Assembly (NCBI GenBank): GCA_036652055.1
Contig: JAVVWP010000013.1
Location: 1 to 46,957, forward strand
DNA length: 46,957 bases
Direction: 5' to 3'
Source: Fimenecus sp036652055
GTDB taxonomy: Bacteria > Bacillota > Clostridia > Oscillospirales > Acutalibacteraceae
Both the position numbers and the translations under genes were made by a program. How positions within the stretch are numbered: the stretch's first letter is position 1; each line of letters opens with the position of its first letter. Below, one piece after another: positions 23,231 through 30,730 of the stretch. The notes beneath the pieces are model-generated. The model made no database searches and was not told the DNA's origin. It saw only the letters and a program-made list of their open reading frames with translations.

Positions 23231-23863
23231 TTAATTTCCTATCTTTTTTTTACAGAAATTCGAAAGAGGGCAATCATTACAAAGCGGTTTTCTTGCAGAA
23301 CAAGTTTTCCTACCGAAAAGAACGACCCTATGACAAAAATCACTTGTTTCGTCAAGGGGAAGAATTTTAAAAAGTTCAATTTCAACTTTTTTCGGGTCTT
23401 TTGTATTTACAAGCCCTATTCGATTTGTAATTCTTATTAAATGTGTATCAGTAACAACTGCTGGCTGTTTATAAACATCACCCATAATTAGATTAGCGGT
23501 TTTTCTTCCAACGCCAGGAAGTGAGGTGAGCTTTTCAATGCTGTCAGGCACATTACCATTAAAATCCTGTTTAATTTTTTTTGCAATGCCGATAATATCA
23601 TTAGCCTTGCCGTGGTAAAATCCACACGAATGAATGATTTTTTCGACATCTAAAACATCAGCATTAACATAATCGTCAAGGGTTTTATATTTTTCAAAAA
23701 GAACGGGAGTTACCATATTAACTCTTGCATCAGTGCATTGAGCCGAAAGCCGAGTAGCAATCAAAAGTTCAAATGGATTTGATGCAGCAAGCGAGCAAGT
23801 AGCGTCTGGAAACTCTTTTTTTAAAGCTTCAACGCAAAGAATGGCTAATTGCTTTTTAGTCAT
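23231..23863 (-). CDS. nth: Endonuclease III (DNA glycosylase/AP lyase)
   Basis: Base-excision repair glycosylase removing oxidised pyrimidines. Helix-hairpin-helix LPGVGRKTANLI contains the catalytic Lys; the catalytic Asp lies in VTDTHLIRI. The 4Fe-4S cluster ligands are C-x6-C-x2-C-x5-C in CSARKPLCNDCPLSNFC at the C-terminus. The 210-aa length is typical. The gene overlaps the upstream regulator gene by 8 nt and abuts dnaD; the dnaD-nth neighbourhood is also seen in Bacillus. Confidence 0.96.
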   Translation of the reverse strand: MTKKQLAILCVEALKKEFPDATCSLAASNPFELLIATRLSAQCTDARVNMVTPVLFEKYKTLDDYVNADVLDVEKIIHSCGFYHGKANDIIGIAKKIKQDFNGNVPDSIEKLTSLPGVGRKTANLIMGDVYKQPAVVTDTHLIRITNRIGLVNTKDPKKVEIELFKILPLDETSDFCHRVVLFGRKTCSARKPLCNDCPLSNFCKKKIGN

Positions 23864-24083
23864 TAGGATACTCCATATTATTCGGCAAATCTAAAAGATA
23901 ATCGGCAGAAACTTTAAAAAATATGCAAATTCCGAATAGGTCATTTAGTGATGGCTGAGTAGCCCCTGTTTCTAAAAATGACACTTTACGCTGTGTTACC
24001 CCAAGAGATTTCGCAAGGTCGGTCTGTGTAATCGGAGGAAGTTTTGAGAGCCTCAAATCTTTAAGTTTTTCGTGGAACGCCAT
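23856..24083 (-). CDS. XRE-family HTH transcriptional regulator
   Basis: Small 75-aa Cro/CI-type protein. The helix-turn-helix is ITQTDLAKSLGVTQRKVSFL (about residues 18-37), followed by PSLNDLFGICIFFKVSADYLL, the standard XRE end. An earlier in-frame start at 24116 adds 11 residues, but ggggtg sits just before ATG 24083, which is preferred. It heads the nth-dnaD-dnaI operon and may autoregulate it. Confidence 0.88.
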   Translation of the reverse strand: MAFHEKLKDLRLSKLPPITQTDLAKSLGVTQRKVSFLETGATQPSLNDLFGICIFFKVSADYLLDLPNNMEYPND

Positions 24084-24140
24084 ATTTTCACCCCATAAAA
24101 TTACGATAATCTGCACTTCAAATTATCAAAATAGGCTCTT

Positions 24141-24169
24141 ATTGTAGCATAGAAAATTCGGTGTATCAA
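24141..24169 (-). promoter_or_regulatory. Promoter of the XRE-nth-dnaD-dnaI operon
   Basis: Minus strand: TTGATA (24169-24164), 17 bp, TACAAT (24146-24141) with TGc extension. Confidence 0.7.
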
Positions 24170-24283
24170 TAGCAAAGCAAAAAATTGTAGTAGAATTTTG
24201 TCTATGAAATTTGTGCAACTTTTTGCCTATACAATATTTAGTATGTCGTGCTTTAATTTGGCTTAATTTATACTATGTGTCTA

Positions 24284-24312
24284 TTGTAAACTTTATAAAA
24301 TTTTGTTATAAT
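24284..24312 (+). promoter_or_regulatory. Promoter of the GDPD-like/MATE operon
   Basis: TTGTAA (24284-24289), 17 bp, TATAAT (24307-24312) with TGt extension, 45 bp before ATG 24357. Confidence 0.7.
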
Positions 24313-24356
24313 ATATCAAATATTAAAAAACTTTGTCAAACTTGGAGGCTTTAGTT

Positions 24357-25643
24357 ATGAAAAAACAGATATTATCACTTCTAATAGCAGTCGTAATGCT
24401 TTTTTCATTTAATATGTTTGCTTTTGCAGCGGAGGCTGAAAAGACGCCGACTTTTGATGCTCTTAAAAAAGCGGATGGCAGGCTTCTTGCAGTTTCAAAA
24501 TACGGTGACAAAAAAAACTACCCTGAAAATTCTATTGAGGGGATTATGTCATCAGCAGAAAAAGGCGCTGATATGGTTATGGTGACTGTTAAAATGACAG
24601 CGGATAAACAGCTCGTGCTTTTTAATGATGACAATCTTTCAAGAATGTGCGTTGACTCCATTGGCAATGTTGCAACTAAGAATATTAATGAGGTTGGTTA
24701 TAAAGAGCTTTCAACATATCATCTTAGAAAAAGCAGTGGGCTTTTGCACCAAGAAATCACAGGCTATACAATTCCGACCTTGCGTGAAGTAGTCGAAAAG
24801 TTAAACGGGAAAACAATATTAGTGCTTCAAAACTCGTGGAATTATAAAGATGAGATTTATAAAATTTTATCAGAAACAGGTACATTGTCAAATGTTATAA
24901 TAATGACAGATGCGAATAAAAAAGATGTGTCCTCGTGGATAAAATCAAAGGATAATCTTCCGCTTGTTATGTCATCATACAGTGGCAATATAATTTGGAG
25001 TGCAAAGTCATACATTTCAAAAACGCTTGATAGTGGGGCGGCGTGTGTGCTTTTGTCCTCGTCTAATCCATATTCTGTTTTATATGGTAAAAGCGTAATA
25101 TCAAAATTTGAAAATAGTGGCAGAGCAGCAATAGATATGACCGACGCATCACTTTGCGGTAAGCGTGAAGATAATTATGTCGGTTGGAATGATGTAACAG
25201 CAAGAGGATATAGCATAATCATTACAGATGATATTGAAGGGCTTAATGATTATTACAGCCGTGTTGAAAAGCAAAGAACGGCTTTAGAAGTGGCAGTCAA
25301 ATCGGCAGAGAGTGTAAACTATGCTCTGTGCAGTACAAACAGTTCAAACGATTTAAAAGATGCAGTTATAGAGGCTAAAAAAGTATTGGCAACTTCAAAT
25401 TCTGAAGATGAATTAATGCAAAGCACCTATAAATTAGGGCAATCGACTAAACTGCTATCTAATCGTACTGACGAAGTAAAAGAGGGAACAACAATTACAA
25501 AGGGGCGTATTATCGCTGTTGTTTTGGTTGTTATAGGGCTTATAATTGCTGAAATATGTTTTGAATATTTTAGACGAAAAAAAATCCAAAAAAGGCGAGC
25601 GGCACAAAGAAAAGCGGAAATAGACAGGAAAAGAGATAATTAA
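24357..25643 (+). CDS. Secreted, membrane-anchored GDPD-fold protein lacking the catalytic residues
   Basis: Related to glycerophosphodiester phosphodiesterases, but probably not an active one. A signal peptide spans about 1-25 (MKKQ, hydrophobic core, AFAAEA). Residues about 42-265 align with GDPD: YPENS and GADM are kept. The catalytic HRG is replaced by SKYG (47-50), the metal-binding E-x-D by MVT (75-77), and the second catalytic HD by ND (90-91). A helical linker (about 300-385) leads to a membrane helix (about 388-408) and a very basic cytoplasmic tail. So the GDPD part faces outward. Start ATG 24357 has ggagg at 9 nt; an earlier TTG at 24333 is less likely. The MATE gene begins 4 nt after the stop. 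A binding or regulatory role is inferred. Confidence 0.8.
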   Translation: MKKQILSLLIAVVMLFSFNMFAFAAEAEKTPTFDALKKADGRLLAVSKYGDKKNYPENSIEGIMSSAEKGADMVMVTVKMTADKQLVLFNDDNLSRMCVDSIGNVATKNINEVGYKELSTYHLRKSSGLLHQEITGYTIPTLREVVEKLNGKTILVLQNSWNYKDEIYKILSETGTLSNVIIMTDANKKDVSSWIKSKDNLPLVMSSYSGNIIWSAKSYISKTLDSGAACVLLSSSNPYSVLYGKSVISKFENSGRAAIDMTDASLCGKREDNYVGWNDVTARGYSIIITDDIEGLNDYYSRVEKQRTALEVAVKSAESVNYALCSTNSSNDLKDAVIEAKKVLATSNSEDELMQSTYKLGQSTKLLSNRTDEVKEGTTITKGRIIAVVLVVIGLIIAEICFEYFRRKKIQKRRAAQRKAEIDRKRDN

Positions 25644-25647
25644 TTTA

Positions 25648-27015
25648 ATGGCAAAAAACTTCAGAAAAGACCTAACAACAGGCAGTGTAACCAAAAATCT
25701 TATTCGTTTTGCAACACCATTTTTATTTTCAAACCTTTTACAAGCACTTTATAGTGTTGTTGATATGATAGTGGTTGGTCAATTCTGTGGTAAGTCGGGA
25801 ATAACAGGCGTTTCAATCGGGGGGCAGGTTAATCTTTTAATAACTGGTGCAGCAAATGGGCTTGCAATTAGCGGAACGGTACTTATAGCACAGTATATCG
25901 GTGCTAAAATGGAAAAAGATGAAAAGAAAACAATTGGAACGATGTTCACTTTGTATTTTGCATTGGGAGCGATAATTACAGTAATAATGCTAATACTTGC
26001 AAATCCTTTGCTTCATCTTTTAAAGACGCCGCAATCCGCATTCCCTGAAACCATAGCGTATCTTAATATTTGCATTACGGGAACAATATTTATGTTTGGA
26101 TATAATGCAATTGGGGCGATACTTCGGGGTATGGGCGACTCAAAGCGACCGTTATATTTTGTAATGATTGCTACGGTCGTCAATATAGTTCTTGATTTAG
26201 TGCTTGTAGGCATATTTCATATGGGTGCGGCAGGAGCTGCTTATGCAACAATTTTTGCACAGGGCGTGAGCTTTGTGCTGTCAATACTATACCTTGCAAG
26301 GAGTGGCTTTTTCAAAGGATATAGGCTAAAAGACTTTAAGCCTGACAAAGAAAAAACAAAGCTACTTTTTAAAATAGGATTTCCAAGTGCAATTCAAAGC
26401 CTTGTAGTGTCATTTTCATTTATGACGCTCACCGCACTTGTAAACTCGTTGCCTAATGCTGAAATAGCATCAGCTTGTCAAGGCATAGGCGGAAAAATAA
26501 ATTCGTTTGCAATTCTTCCAGGGCTTGCAATGTCCAGTGCAATTTCTTCAATGGCAGGGCAAAATATCGGAGCAGGGGAGTTTAAAAGGGCAAAAAAGAC
26601 AATGCTTGTTGGAATGGGCATTGCCTTTGGAGTATCAACTTTGATGTTTGTAGCTGTTGAACTTTTCCCAGAATACATTTTAAGAATTTTCACAGACGAT
26701 GCTCAGATAATAGCAACAGGTATTCCATTTATGCGTTTTATAGCTTTTGATTACCTTTTTGTGACAGTTGTGTTTTCGGTAAACGGTCTTGCAATTGGTG
26801 CAGGGCAGACGGCATTTGCACTTTTCAATGCGGTGTTTAATGCTATAATAATCAGAATTCCACTTGCATACTTTGCAGTATATGGTCTTTCAATGGGATT
26901 TAATGGCGTTGGTGTTGGAATAGGCTTCGCATCGATTTTTTCAATAATTATTTGCACAATTTATGTAAAATCCAACAAGTGGCAAAAAACAAAAATTAAC
27001 CTTGCAAAGCAGTAA
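25648..27015 (+). CDS. MATE family efflux transporter
   Basis: Twelve-helix cation-coupled exporter of the MOP superfamily, 455 aa. Both MatE repeats are visible: the first starts FATPFLFSNLLQALYSVVDM (about 21-40) with GAILRGMGDSKRP; the second starts GFPSAIQSLVVSFSF. The gene starts 4 nt after the GDPD-like gene with a poor binding site, so its translation is likely coupled to it. Substrate unknown: drugs, metabolites or lipid-linked glycans are all possible in this superfamily. Confidence 0.9.
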   Translation: MAKNFRKDLTTGSVTKNLIRFATPFLFSNLLQALYSVVDMIVVGQFCGKSGITGVSIGGQVNLLITGAANGLAISGTVLIAQYIGAKMEKDEKKTIGTMFTLYFALGAIITVIMLILANPLLHLLKTPQSAFPETIAYLNICITGTIFMFGYNAIGAILRGMGDSKRPLYFVMIATVVNIVLDLVLVGIFHMGAAGAAYATIFAQGVSFVLSILYLARSGFFKGYRLKDFKPDKEKTKLLFKIGFPSAIQSLVVSFSFMTLTALVNSLPNAEIASACQGIGGKINSFAILPGLAMSSAISSMAGQNIGAGEFKRAKKTMLVGMGIAFGVSTLMFVAVELFPEYILRIFTDDAQIIATGIPFMRFIAFDYLFVTVVFSVNGLAIGAGQTAFALFNAVFNAIIIRIPLAYFAVYGLSMGFNGVGVGIGFASIFSIIICTIYVKSNKWQKTKINLAKQ

Positions 27016-27075
27016 TAACTTTGTTATCATTAAAATATATAAAATGCATAAAATTTAATGGGGAGTTGAACTAAA

Positions 27076-28545
27076 GTGGCAGAAAAAAGGATGAAACTAA
27101 ACTATGGCAAAACCATTTTAATGGGCTTCGGCTTTTTAGCATCAAGTGTAGCGTGGGGAATATATGATCCATATGTTATAACGATACTTAACAAGATGCT
27201 TAGTTCGTCAGATATGATTACTCATTGGAGCAATGTCTTAGTCGAAAAATTTCCGTTCCTTATTACCTTTATGCAGGCACAGGGCGAAAATGTAGGAACT
27301 GCGGCAGCAGGCTTTACATTAGTTCCGTTATTTATTGGTTTTATTATGACCTTTGATAATATCTTTGGCGTAATTTTTCAGCCAACCTTTGGCAAGATTT
27401 CTGACAGATGTCATTCAAGGTTTGGAAAACGTCGCCCATTTATATTTTTTGGAGCGCCAATAGCGGCAGTTCTGTTTATTCTTATTCCAAGAATGCAAAC
27501 AATTCCGTCTTTGATGGTTTGCATTATTGCATTTGTGTTTATAATGTCACTGTGGCGAGCACCTTGCGTTGCCCTAATGCCCGATTTAACGCATCCTCAG
27601 CTTAGAAGTGAGGGAAATGCTGTCATTAATCTAATGGGCGGTATGGGCGGACTGGTAGCGCTTCAGGCGGCTACTATTTTATGCCTTGTTTTTGGTTGGA
27701 ACAAAAAGACTGATGTTGACATTTACACACCGTGGGTATTTGCATTTGCATCAGTAATAATGATAATAAGTACAATTGTATTATTCTTCTTTGTTAAAGA
27801 ACCTGACAGTCGGGTTTTATCTAAGGGCGAAGAAAATAAAAATGCCGATTTAGCATCTCAAAGAAAAGCAGAAAAAGAGGCAGAAAAAGCCGAAAAAGCA
27901 CGCCTTAAAGCAATCAAGCTTACTAAGAGTGAAAAAACGAGCTTAATATTTATGCTCTTAGGTCTTTTCTTCTTGTTTTGCGGAACAAATTCAATTCAAA
28001 CCTTTTTTGCACTTTTTGCAGGTGAGGTTCTGGGAAAAACTGTTGGCGAAGCAACAATGATGATGACGATTTTTGCAGTAGCATCAGCTATCGGGGCACT
28101 TCCAGCTGGCTGGCTCGGCAAAAAATTTGGCAGAAAGAAAACAATAATTGCAGGCTTAATCGCATTCATAGCAGCATTTTTAGCTTATGTAATTGTACAG
28201 TCTGTCACAGGAAAAGGGCTTACACTCGTGTGGGTAGCACTTGTTGTCGGTGGATTTGCAAATATGCTTATAACAGTCAACACCTTGCCACTTGTTCTTG
28301 AAATTGGTGGCACTGAAAATATAGGAACCTTTACAGGCTATTATTATACAGCAACATTTTCAGCTCAGATTGCAACACCAATTGTTTATGGAATAGTTCG
28401 TATGCTCTCAGGAACATATATGTCATTATTCTTCTATTGCCCAATATGCTTTGTAATTTCGGCACTTTGCATTTTGGTTGTTAAGCACGGTGAAGCAATT
28501 CCACAAGAAACCATTGACAAAATTGAAACGGAAAATGCAGATTAA
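27076..28545 (+). CDS. MFS transporter (SLC45/GPH-like)
   Basis: Twelve-helix major facilitator, 489 aa. The loop between helices 2 and 3 reads GKISDRCHSRFGKRRPFIFF, the D-x-x-x-R-x-G-R/K-R-R-P pattern of the sugar-transporting SLC45/GPH branch. A charged cytoplasmic loop (about 250-285) separates the halves; helix 8-9 carries GWLGKKFGRKK. GTG start at 27076 after gggag. Likely sugar or glycoside uptake by proton or sodium symport, given the family; the substrate is unknown. Confidence 0.83.
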   Translation: MAEKRMKLNYGKTILMGFGFLASSVAWGIYDPYVITILNKMLSSSDMITHWSNVLVEKFPFLITFMQAQGENVGTAAAGFTLVPLFIGFIMTFDNIFGVIFQPTFGKISDRCHSRFGKRRPFIFFGAPIAAVLFILIPRMQTIPSLMVCIIAFVFIMSLWRAPCVALMPDLTHPQLRSEGNAVINLMGGMGGLVALQAATILCLVFGWNKKTDVDIYTPWVFAFASVIMIISTIVLFFFVKEPDSRVLSKGEENKNADLASQRKAEKEAEKAEKARLKAIKLTKSEKTSLIFMLLGLFFLFCGTNSIQTFFALFAGEVLGKTVGEATMMMTIFAVASAIGALPAGWLGKKFGRKKTIIAGLIAFIAAFLAYVIVQSVTGKGLTLVWVALVVGGFANMLITVNTLPLVLEIGGTENIGTFTGYYYTATFSAQIATPIVYGIVRMLSGTYMSLFFYCPICFVISALCILVVKHGEAIPQETIDKIETENAD

Positions 28546-28579
28546 TTCAAATTAAAAAGTTGAAATCGAAGTGAAAATA

Positions 28580-28951
28580 ATGATAAAAAAGATTGACCAT
28601 ATTGTTATTACGACCACCAATTTTGAAGAATGCGTAAAGTTCTATGAAAAAATTGGCTTTAAAACCAAAGACACAGCGGGGCGTTATGAATTATATGCAG
28701 GCGATTTCAAAATTAATGTTCACATTAAAGATTATGAGCTTTTTCCACACGCACGCAATGTGCAGAGTGGAAGTGCTGATGTGTGCTTTGAAGTAACAGA
28801 TAGTATTGATGACCTTAAAAATAGCTTAGAAGAAAAAGGGCTTGCAGTCGAGCTTGGTGTTGTTGAAAGAACAGGCGTAAACGGTGCTATGCGTTCAATC
28901 TATCTTCGTGATTTTGATGGCAATTTAATTGAGTTTTGTAGCTATAAATAA
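28580..28951 (+). CDS. VOC family protein (glyoxalase/dioxygenase superfamily)
   Basis: Small 123-aa metal-binding-fold protein. It opens with KKIDHIVITTTNFEECVKFY, the usual VOC start with a metal-ligand His, and ends IYLRDFDGNLIEFC with the Glu ligand; a third ligand candidate is in FKINVHI. A GTG at 28571 is open; ATG 28580 gives the standard N-terminus and is preferred, with a weak gaagtg site. Reaction not determinable (lyase, isomerase, resistance protein). Confidence 0.85.
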   Translation: MIKKIDHIVITTTNFEECVKFYEKIGFKTKDTAGRYELYAGDFKINVHIKDYELFPHARNVQSGSADVCFEVTDSIDDLKNSLEEKGLAVELGVVERTGVNGAMRSIYLRDFDGNLIEFCSYK

Positions 28952-28999
28952 TAGATATATTGCTATGCTAATATAATATTAAAGGAATGAAACAAAAAA

Positions 29000-29203
29000 G
29001 TGGAGCAAAAAAAGATAGACAGAATAAATTTTCTTTCAAAAAAATCAAAAGAAAAAGGGCTGACTGATACTGAAAAAGTTGAGCAGGCAGTTCTTCGCAG
29101 GGAATATATAGACAGCTTTAAAAGAAGCTTGACCTCACAGCTTGAAAATACTTATATTGTTGACGAAAAAGGCAATAAAACAAAGGTGACAAAAAAGAAA
29201 TAA
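29000..29203 (+). CDS. DUF896 (YnzC/UPF0291) family protein
   Basis: A 67-residue helical hairpin protein: DRINFLSKKSKEKGLTDTEK, then LRREYIDSFKRSLTSQLENT, matching the family found across Bacillota. GTG start at 29000; an aagga lies about 13 nt upstream, longer than usual. Function is not established; the Bacillus member is SOS-associated. Confidence 0.88.
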   Translation: MEQKKIDRINFLSKKSKEKGLTDTEKVEQAVLRREYIDSFKRSLTSQLENTYIVDEKGNKTKVTKKK

Positions 29204-29268
29204 ATGATAGCATTAATTACTTGCAAATTTAAAGTGTACAATTAAAGCTGCGAGTGAACTATTAATTT

Positions 29269-29293
29269 GTTTTTATATGCAAAATATAAAAAC
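29269..29293 (+). other. Perfect hairpin just upstream of the dockerin gene RBS
   Basis: GTTTTTATAT, loop gcaaa, ATATAAAAAC: ten perfect AT-rich base pairs ending 1 nt before the caggagagg binding region. Could stabilise the mRNA 5' end or act as a weak terminator for the preceding gene. Confidence 0.5.
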
Positions 29294-29310
29294 AGGAGAG
29301 GGCGAGTTAC

Positions 29311-29724
29311 TTGAAAAAAATATTTACGACTAAAGCATTGTCAATAGTTATGACAATAGTGTTGAGCGCAATGATTATTTCAATGGGATTTACCACTTCA
29401 TTTGCAATTACAAGTGAAAAATACAAATTGAGTAGTGCATGTGAAAGTTATGCAAATTCTTCTCACATATTAGGCGATGTTTCAGGTGATGGCAGAGTGA
29501 GTTCAGGCGATGCAGTACTTGTTTTAAGGTACGAAGCGCAGTTAATTCAATTATCACCTGAGCAGATAGTAGCAGCAGATGTAACAGCCGATGGCAGAGT
29601 AAGTTCAGGCGATGCAATAAAGATTTTAAGGTATGAAGCACAGCTAATTGACAGTTTAACTGAAAATACAGAGGTTGGAAAAAAAGATGACGAAACAAAA
29701 GATGCCGTTATCAAGTGGAATTAA
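29311..29724 (+). CDS. Secreted stand-alone dockerin (type I repeats)
   Basis: 137-aa protein: signal peptide (about 1-32, KK-start, hydrophobic core, SFAI), a short Ser/Tyr-rich linker, then two F-hand calcium-binding repeats at about 56-79 and 90-113. Each has D-V-x-x-DGRVSSGDA followed by LRYEAQLI. Dockerins attach proteins to cohesins on scaffoldins. No catalytic or binding module is attached, and a charged tail of about 22 residues follows. The DNA of the two repeats is similar enough to suggest internal duplication. Start TTG at 29311 with ggagagg upstream. No cohesin or scaffoldin is in the window. Confidence 0.88.
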   Translation: MKKIFTTKALSIVMTIVLSAMIISMGFTTSFAITSEKYKLSSACESYANSSHILGDVSGDGRVSSGDAVLVLRYEAQLIQLSPEQIVAADVTADGRVSSGDAIKILRYEAQLIDSLTENTEVGKKDDETKDAVIKWN

Positions 29725-29754
29725 AACAAATTTTTAAAAGCTATTAAATTAAAA

Positions 29755-29794
29755 GAAAAGCTGATGATTTTGAGATATAAATTATCAGCTTTTC
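29755..29794 (+). terminator. Likely terminator of the dockerin gene
   Basis: GAAAAGCTGAT (29755-29765) pairs perfectly with ATCAGCTTTTC (29784-29794) around an 18-nt loop; the T-run is inside the right arm, so strength is uncertain. Confidence 0.5.
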
Positions 29795-29910
29795 ATATAC
29801 AATTAATTTCTGGGACGAGGGTTTATTAAGGCTAAAACGAGATAGATTACTTTTAAAATCAATAAAAAATAATTTTTCTAAAATCATATTATAAAAACAA
29901 CATTTTGTTA

Positions 29911-29939
29911 TTGACAAAATGCGTCACCTATTGTATAAT
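29911..29939 (+). promoter_or_regulatory. tRNA-Pro promoter, full consensus
   Basis: TTGACA (29911-29916), 17 bp, TATAAT (29934-29939); the tRNA begins 42 bp downstream of the -10. Confidence 0.9.
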
Positions 29940-29980
29940 ACTTGAGCATTAAGGAATTGATGCAGCAACTAAATATGTAT

Positions 29981-30057
29981 CGGGACGTGGCGAAGTTTGG
30001 TATCGCGCTTGGTTTGGGACCAAGATGCCGCTGGTTCGAGTCCAGTCGTCCCGACCA
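29981..30057 (+). tRNA. tRNA-Pro (UGG)
   Basis: Acceptor CGGGACG pairs with CGTCCCG (30047-30053). Anticodon stem CTTGG/CCAAG with loop TTTGGGA, anticodon TGG at 30015-30017. T-loop GGTTCGAGTCC. CCA is encoded (30055-30057). Confidence 0.96.
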
Positions 30058-30095
30058 AAAATAAAAAGTCACACGAAGTGTGGCTTTTTATTTTT
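30058..30095 (+). terminator. Terminator after tRNA-Pro
   Basis: AAAAATAAAAAGTCACAC, loop gaa, GTGTGGCTTTTTATTTTT: long stem with one G-T pair and a T-rich end. Confidence 0.85.
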
Positions 30096-30159
30096 GGTAT
30101 TTTGCATTTTTCAATATTCATCATTCATTCTTCATTCGTCTTTGTGACTTTTTCAAATG

Positions 30160-30177
30160 AAAAATGAAAAATGAAGT
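30160..30177. repeat. Short AAAAATG tandem in AT-rich debris
   Basis: Between tRNA-Pro and the HTH remnant, 30110-30200 carries attcatcattcattcttcatt and, further on, aaatgaaaaatgaaaaatgaag. The arms are partly complementary. The stretch has no coding potential and looks like a decayed non-coding repeat. Confidence 0.4.
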
Positions 30178-30225
30178 CGCTTATGCTAATTAATAATGAA
30201 AAATTGATTTTTATTGATTTTGAAA

Positions 30226-30393
30226 GTGCTGTCAGAATTCCCGAATATAACACAAAAAGACCTCTCTGAAAAAACAGGAACATCTATCGGCACAATTAAG
30301 CGACGCACTGTATCTTTACAGGAAAAGGGTCTAATTTGCCGTTTAAACGGTAAACGAAATGGCAAATGGGAAATACTTGTCGAGCTTGAATGA
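30226..30393 (+). pseudogene. Remnant of an HTH regulator (C-terminal winged-helix piece)
   Basis: Read from GTG 30226 to TGA 30393, the 55 codons encode LSEFPNITQKDLSEKTGTS, then IGTIKRRTVSLQEKGLICRL, and end GKRNGKWEILVELE. This is a classical winged helix-turn-helix and resembles the C-terminus of larger AlbA_2/COG2865-type putative regulators (…RNGxWxIL). Upstream the frame closes at a stop near 30205, no binding site is visible, and the N-terminal module is missing. It is most likely a gene fragment stranded between the two tRNA genes; a very small functional HTH protein is less likely. Confidence 0.6.
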
Positions 30394-30410
30394 ACAATAT
30401 AAACCCCTCT

Positions 30411-30465
30411 CTTTTCCGCTTTTTTTAGGCGAGCAGTTGACTGAGGGAGGAGGCGTGAGGCTGTC
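30411..30465. repeat. Partial palindromic repeat, copy C
   Basis: gcagttgactgagggagga (30433-30451) matches the right half of the copy A hairpin (159-177). The left arm is replaced by a T-rich run, so the hairpin is broken. Confidence 0.55.
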
Positions 30466-30503
30466 CTAATGCAATTTTTTCAATATAAAACCAAAATTAA
30501 CTA

Positions 30504-30532
30504 TTGCAATTATTTCAGCTTTAATATATAAT
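30504..30532 (+). promoter_or_regulatory. tRNA-Val promoter
   Basis: TTGCAA (30504-30509), 17 bp, TATAAT (30527-30532). Confidence 0.75.
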
Positions 30533-30553
30533 ATAAATCCATCACATTAGATG

Positions 30554-30629
30554 GACATTTAGCTCAGTTGGTAGAGCTTTCGCTTGACGTGCGAAGGGTC
30601 AGCGGTTCGAGTCCGTTAATGTCCACCAC
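30554..30629 (+). tRNA. tRNA-Val (GAC)
   Basis: Acceptor GGACATT pairs with AATGTCC (30619-30625). D-arm GCTCAGTTGGTAGAGC. Anticodon stem TTCGC/GCGAA with loop TTGACGT, anticodon GAC at 30587-30589. T-loop TTCGAGT; CCA encoded at 30627-30629. Confidence 0.95.
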
Positions 30630-30631
30630 CA

Positions 30632-30662
30632 AAAAAAGTCGCATTAGCGGCTTTTTATTTTT
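30632..30662 (+). terminator. Terminator after tRNA-Val
   Basis: AAAAAAGTCGC, short loop, GCGGCTTTTTATTTTT: stem of about 11 bp with a G-T pair and T-tract. Confidence 0.75.
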
Positions 30663-30687
30663 CCCCTAAAATTCCCAATAAAATAAA

Positions 30688-30730
30688 CCGGAGCAAAATG
30701 AGTTAAACTCAAAATTGCTCCGGCATTTTT
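30688..30730. terminator. Terminator of the leftward ligase-acyltransferase gene
   Basis: CCGGAGCAA (30688-30696), inner TGAGTT/AACTCA, TTGCTCCGG (30715-30723). T-rich on both sides (minus: TTTATTTTATT; plus: CATTTTTTA), so it can act in both directions. Confidence 0.85.

Noticed and set aside
30110..30200. Possible CRISPR-like or tandem array
   Set aside because: The AAAAATG/ATTCATC units are short, irregular and have no spacers; no cas genes are near.
29911..30730. Genomic island at tRNA genes
   Set aside because: No integrase, transposase or direct repeat of the tRNA 3' end is visible; only an HTH fragment and repeat debris lie there.
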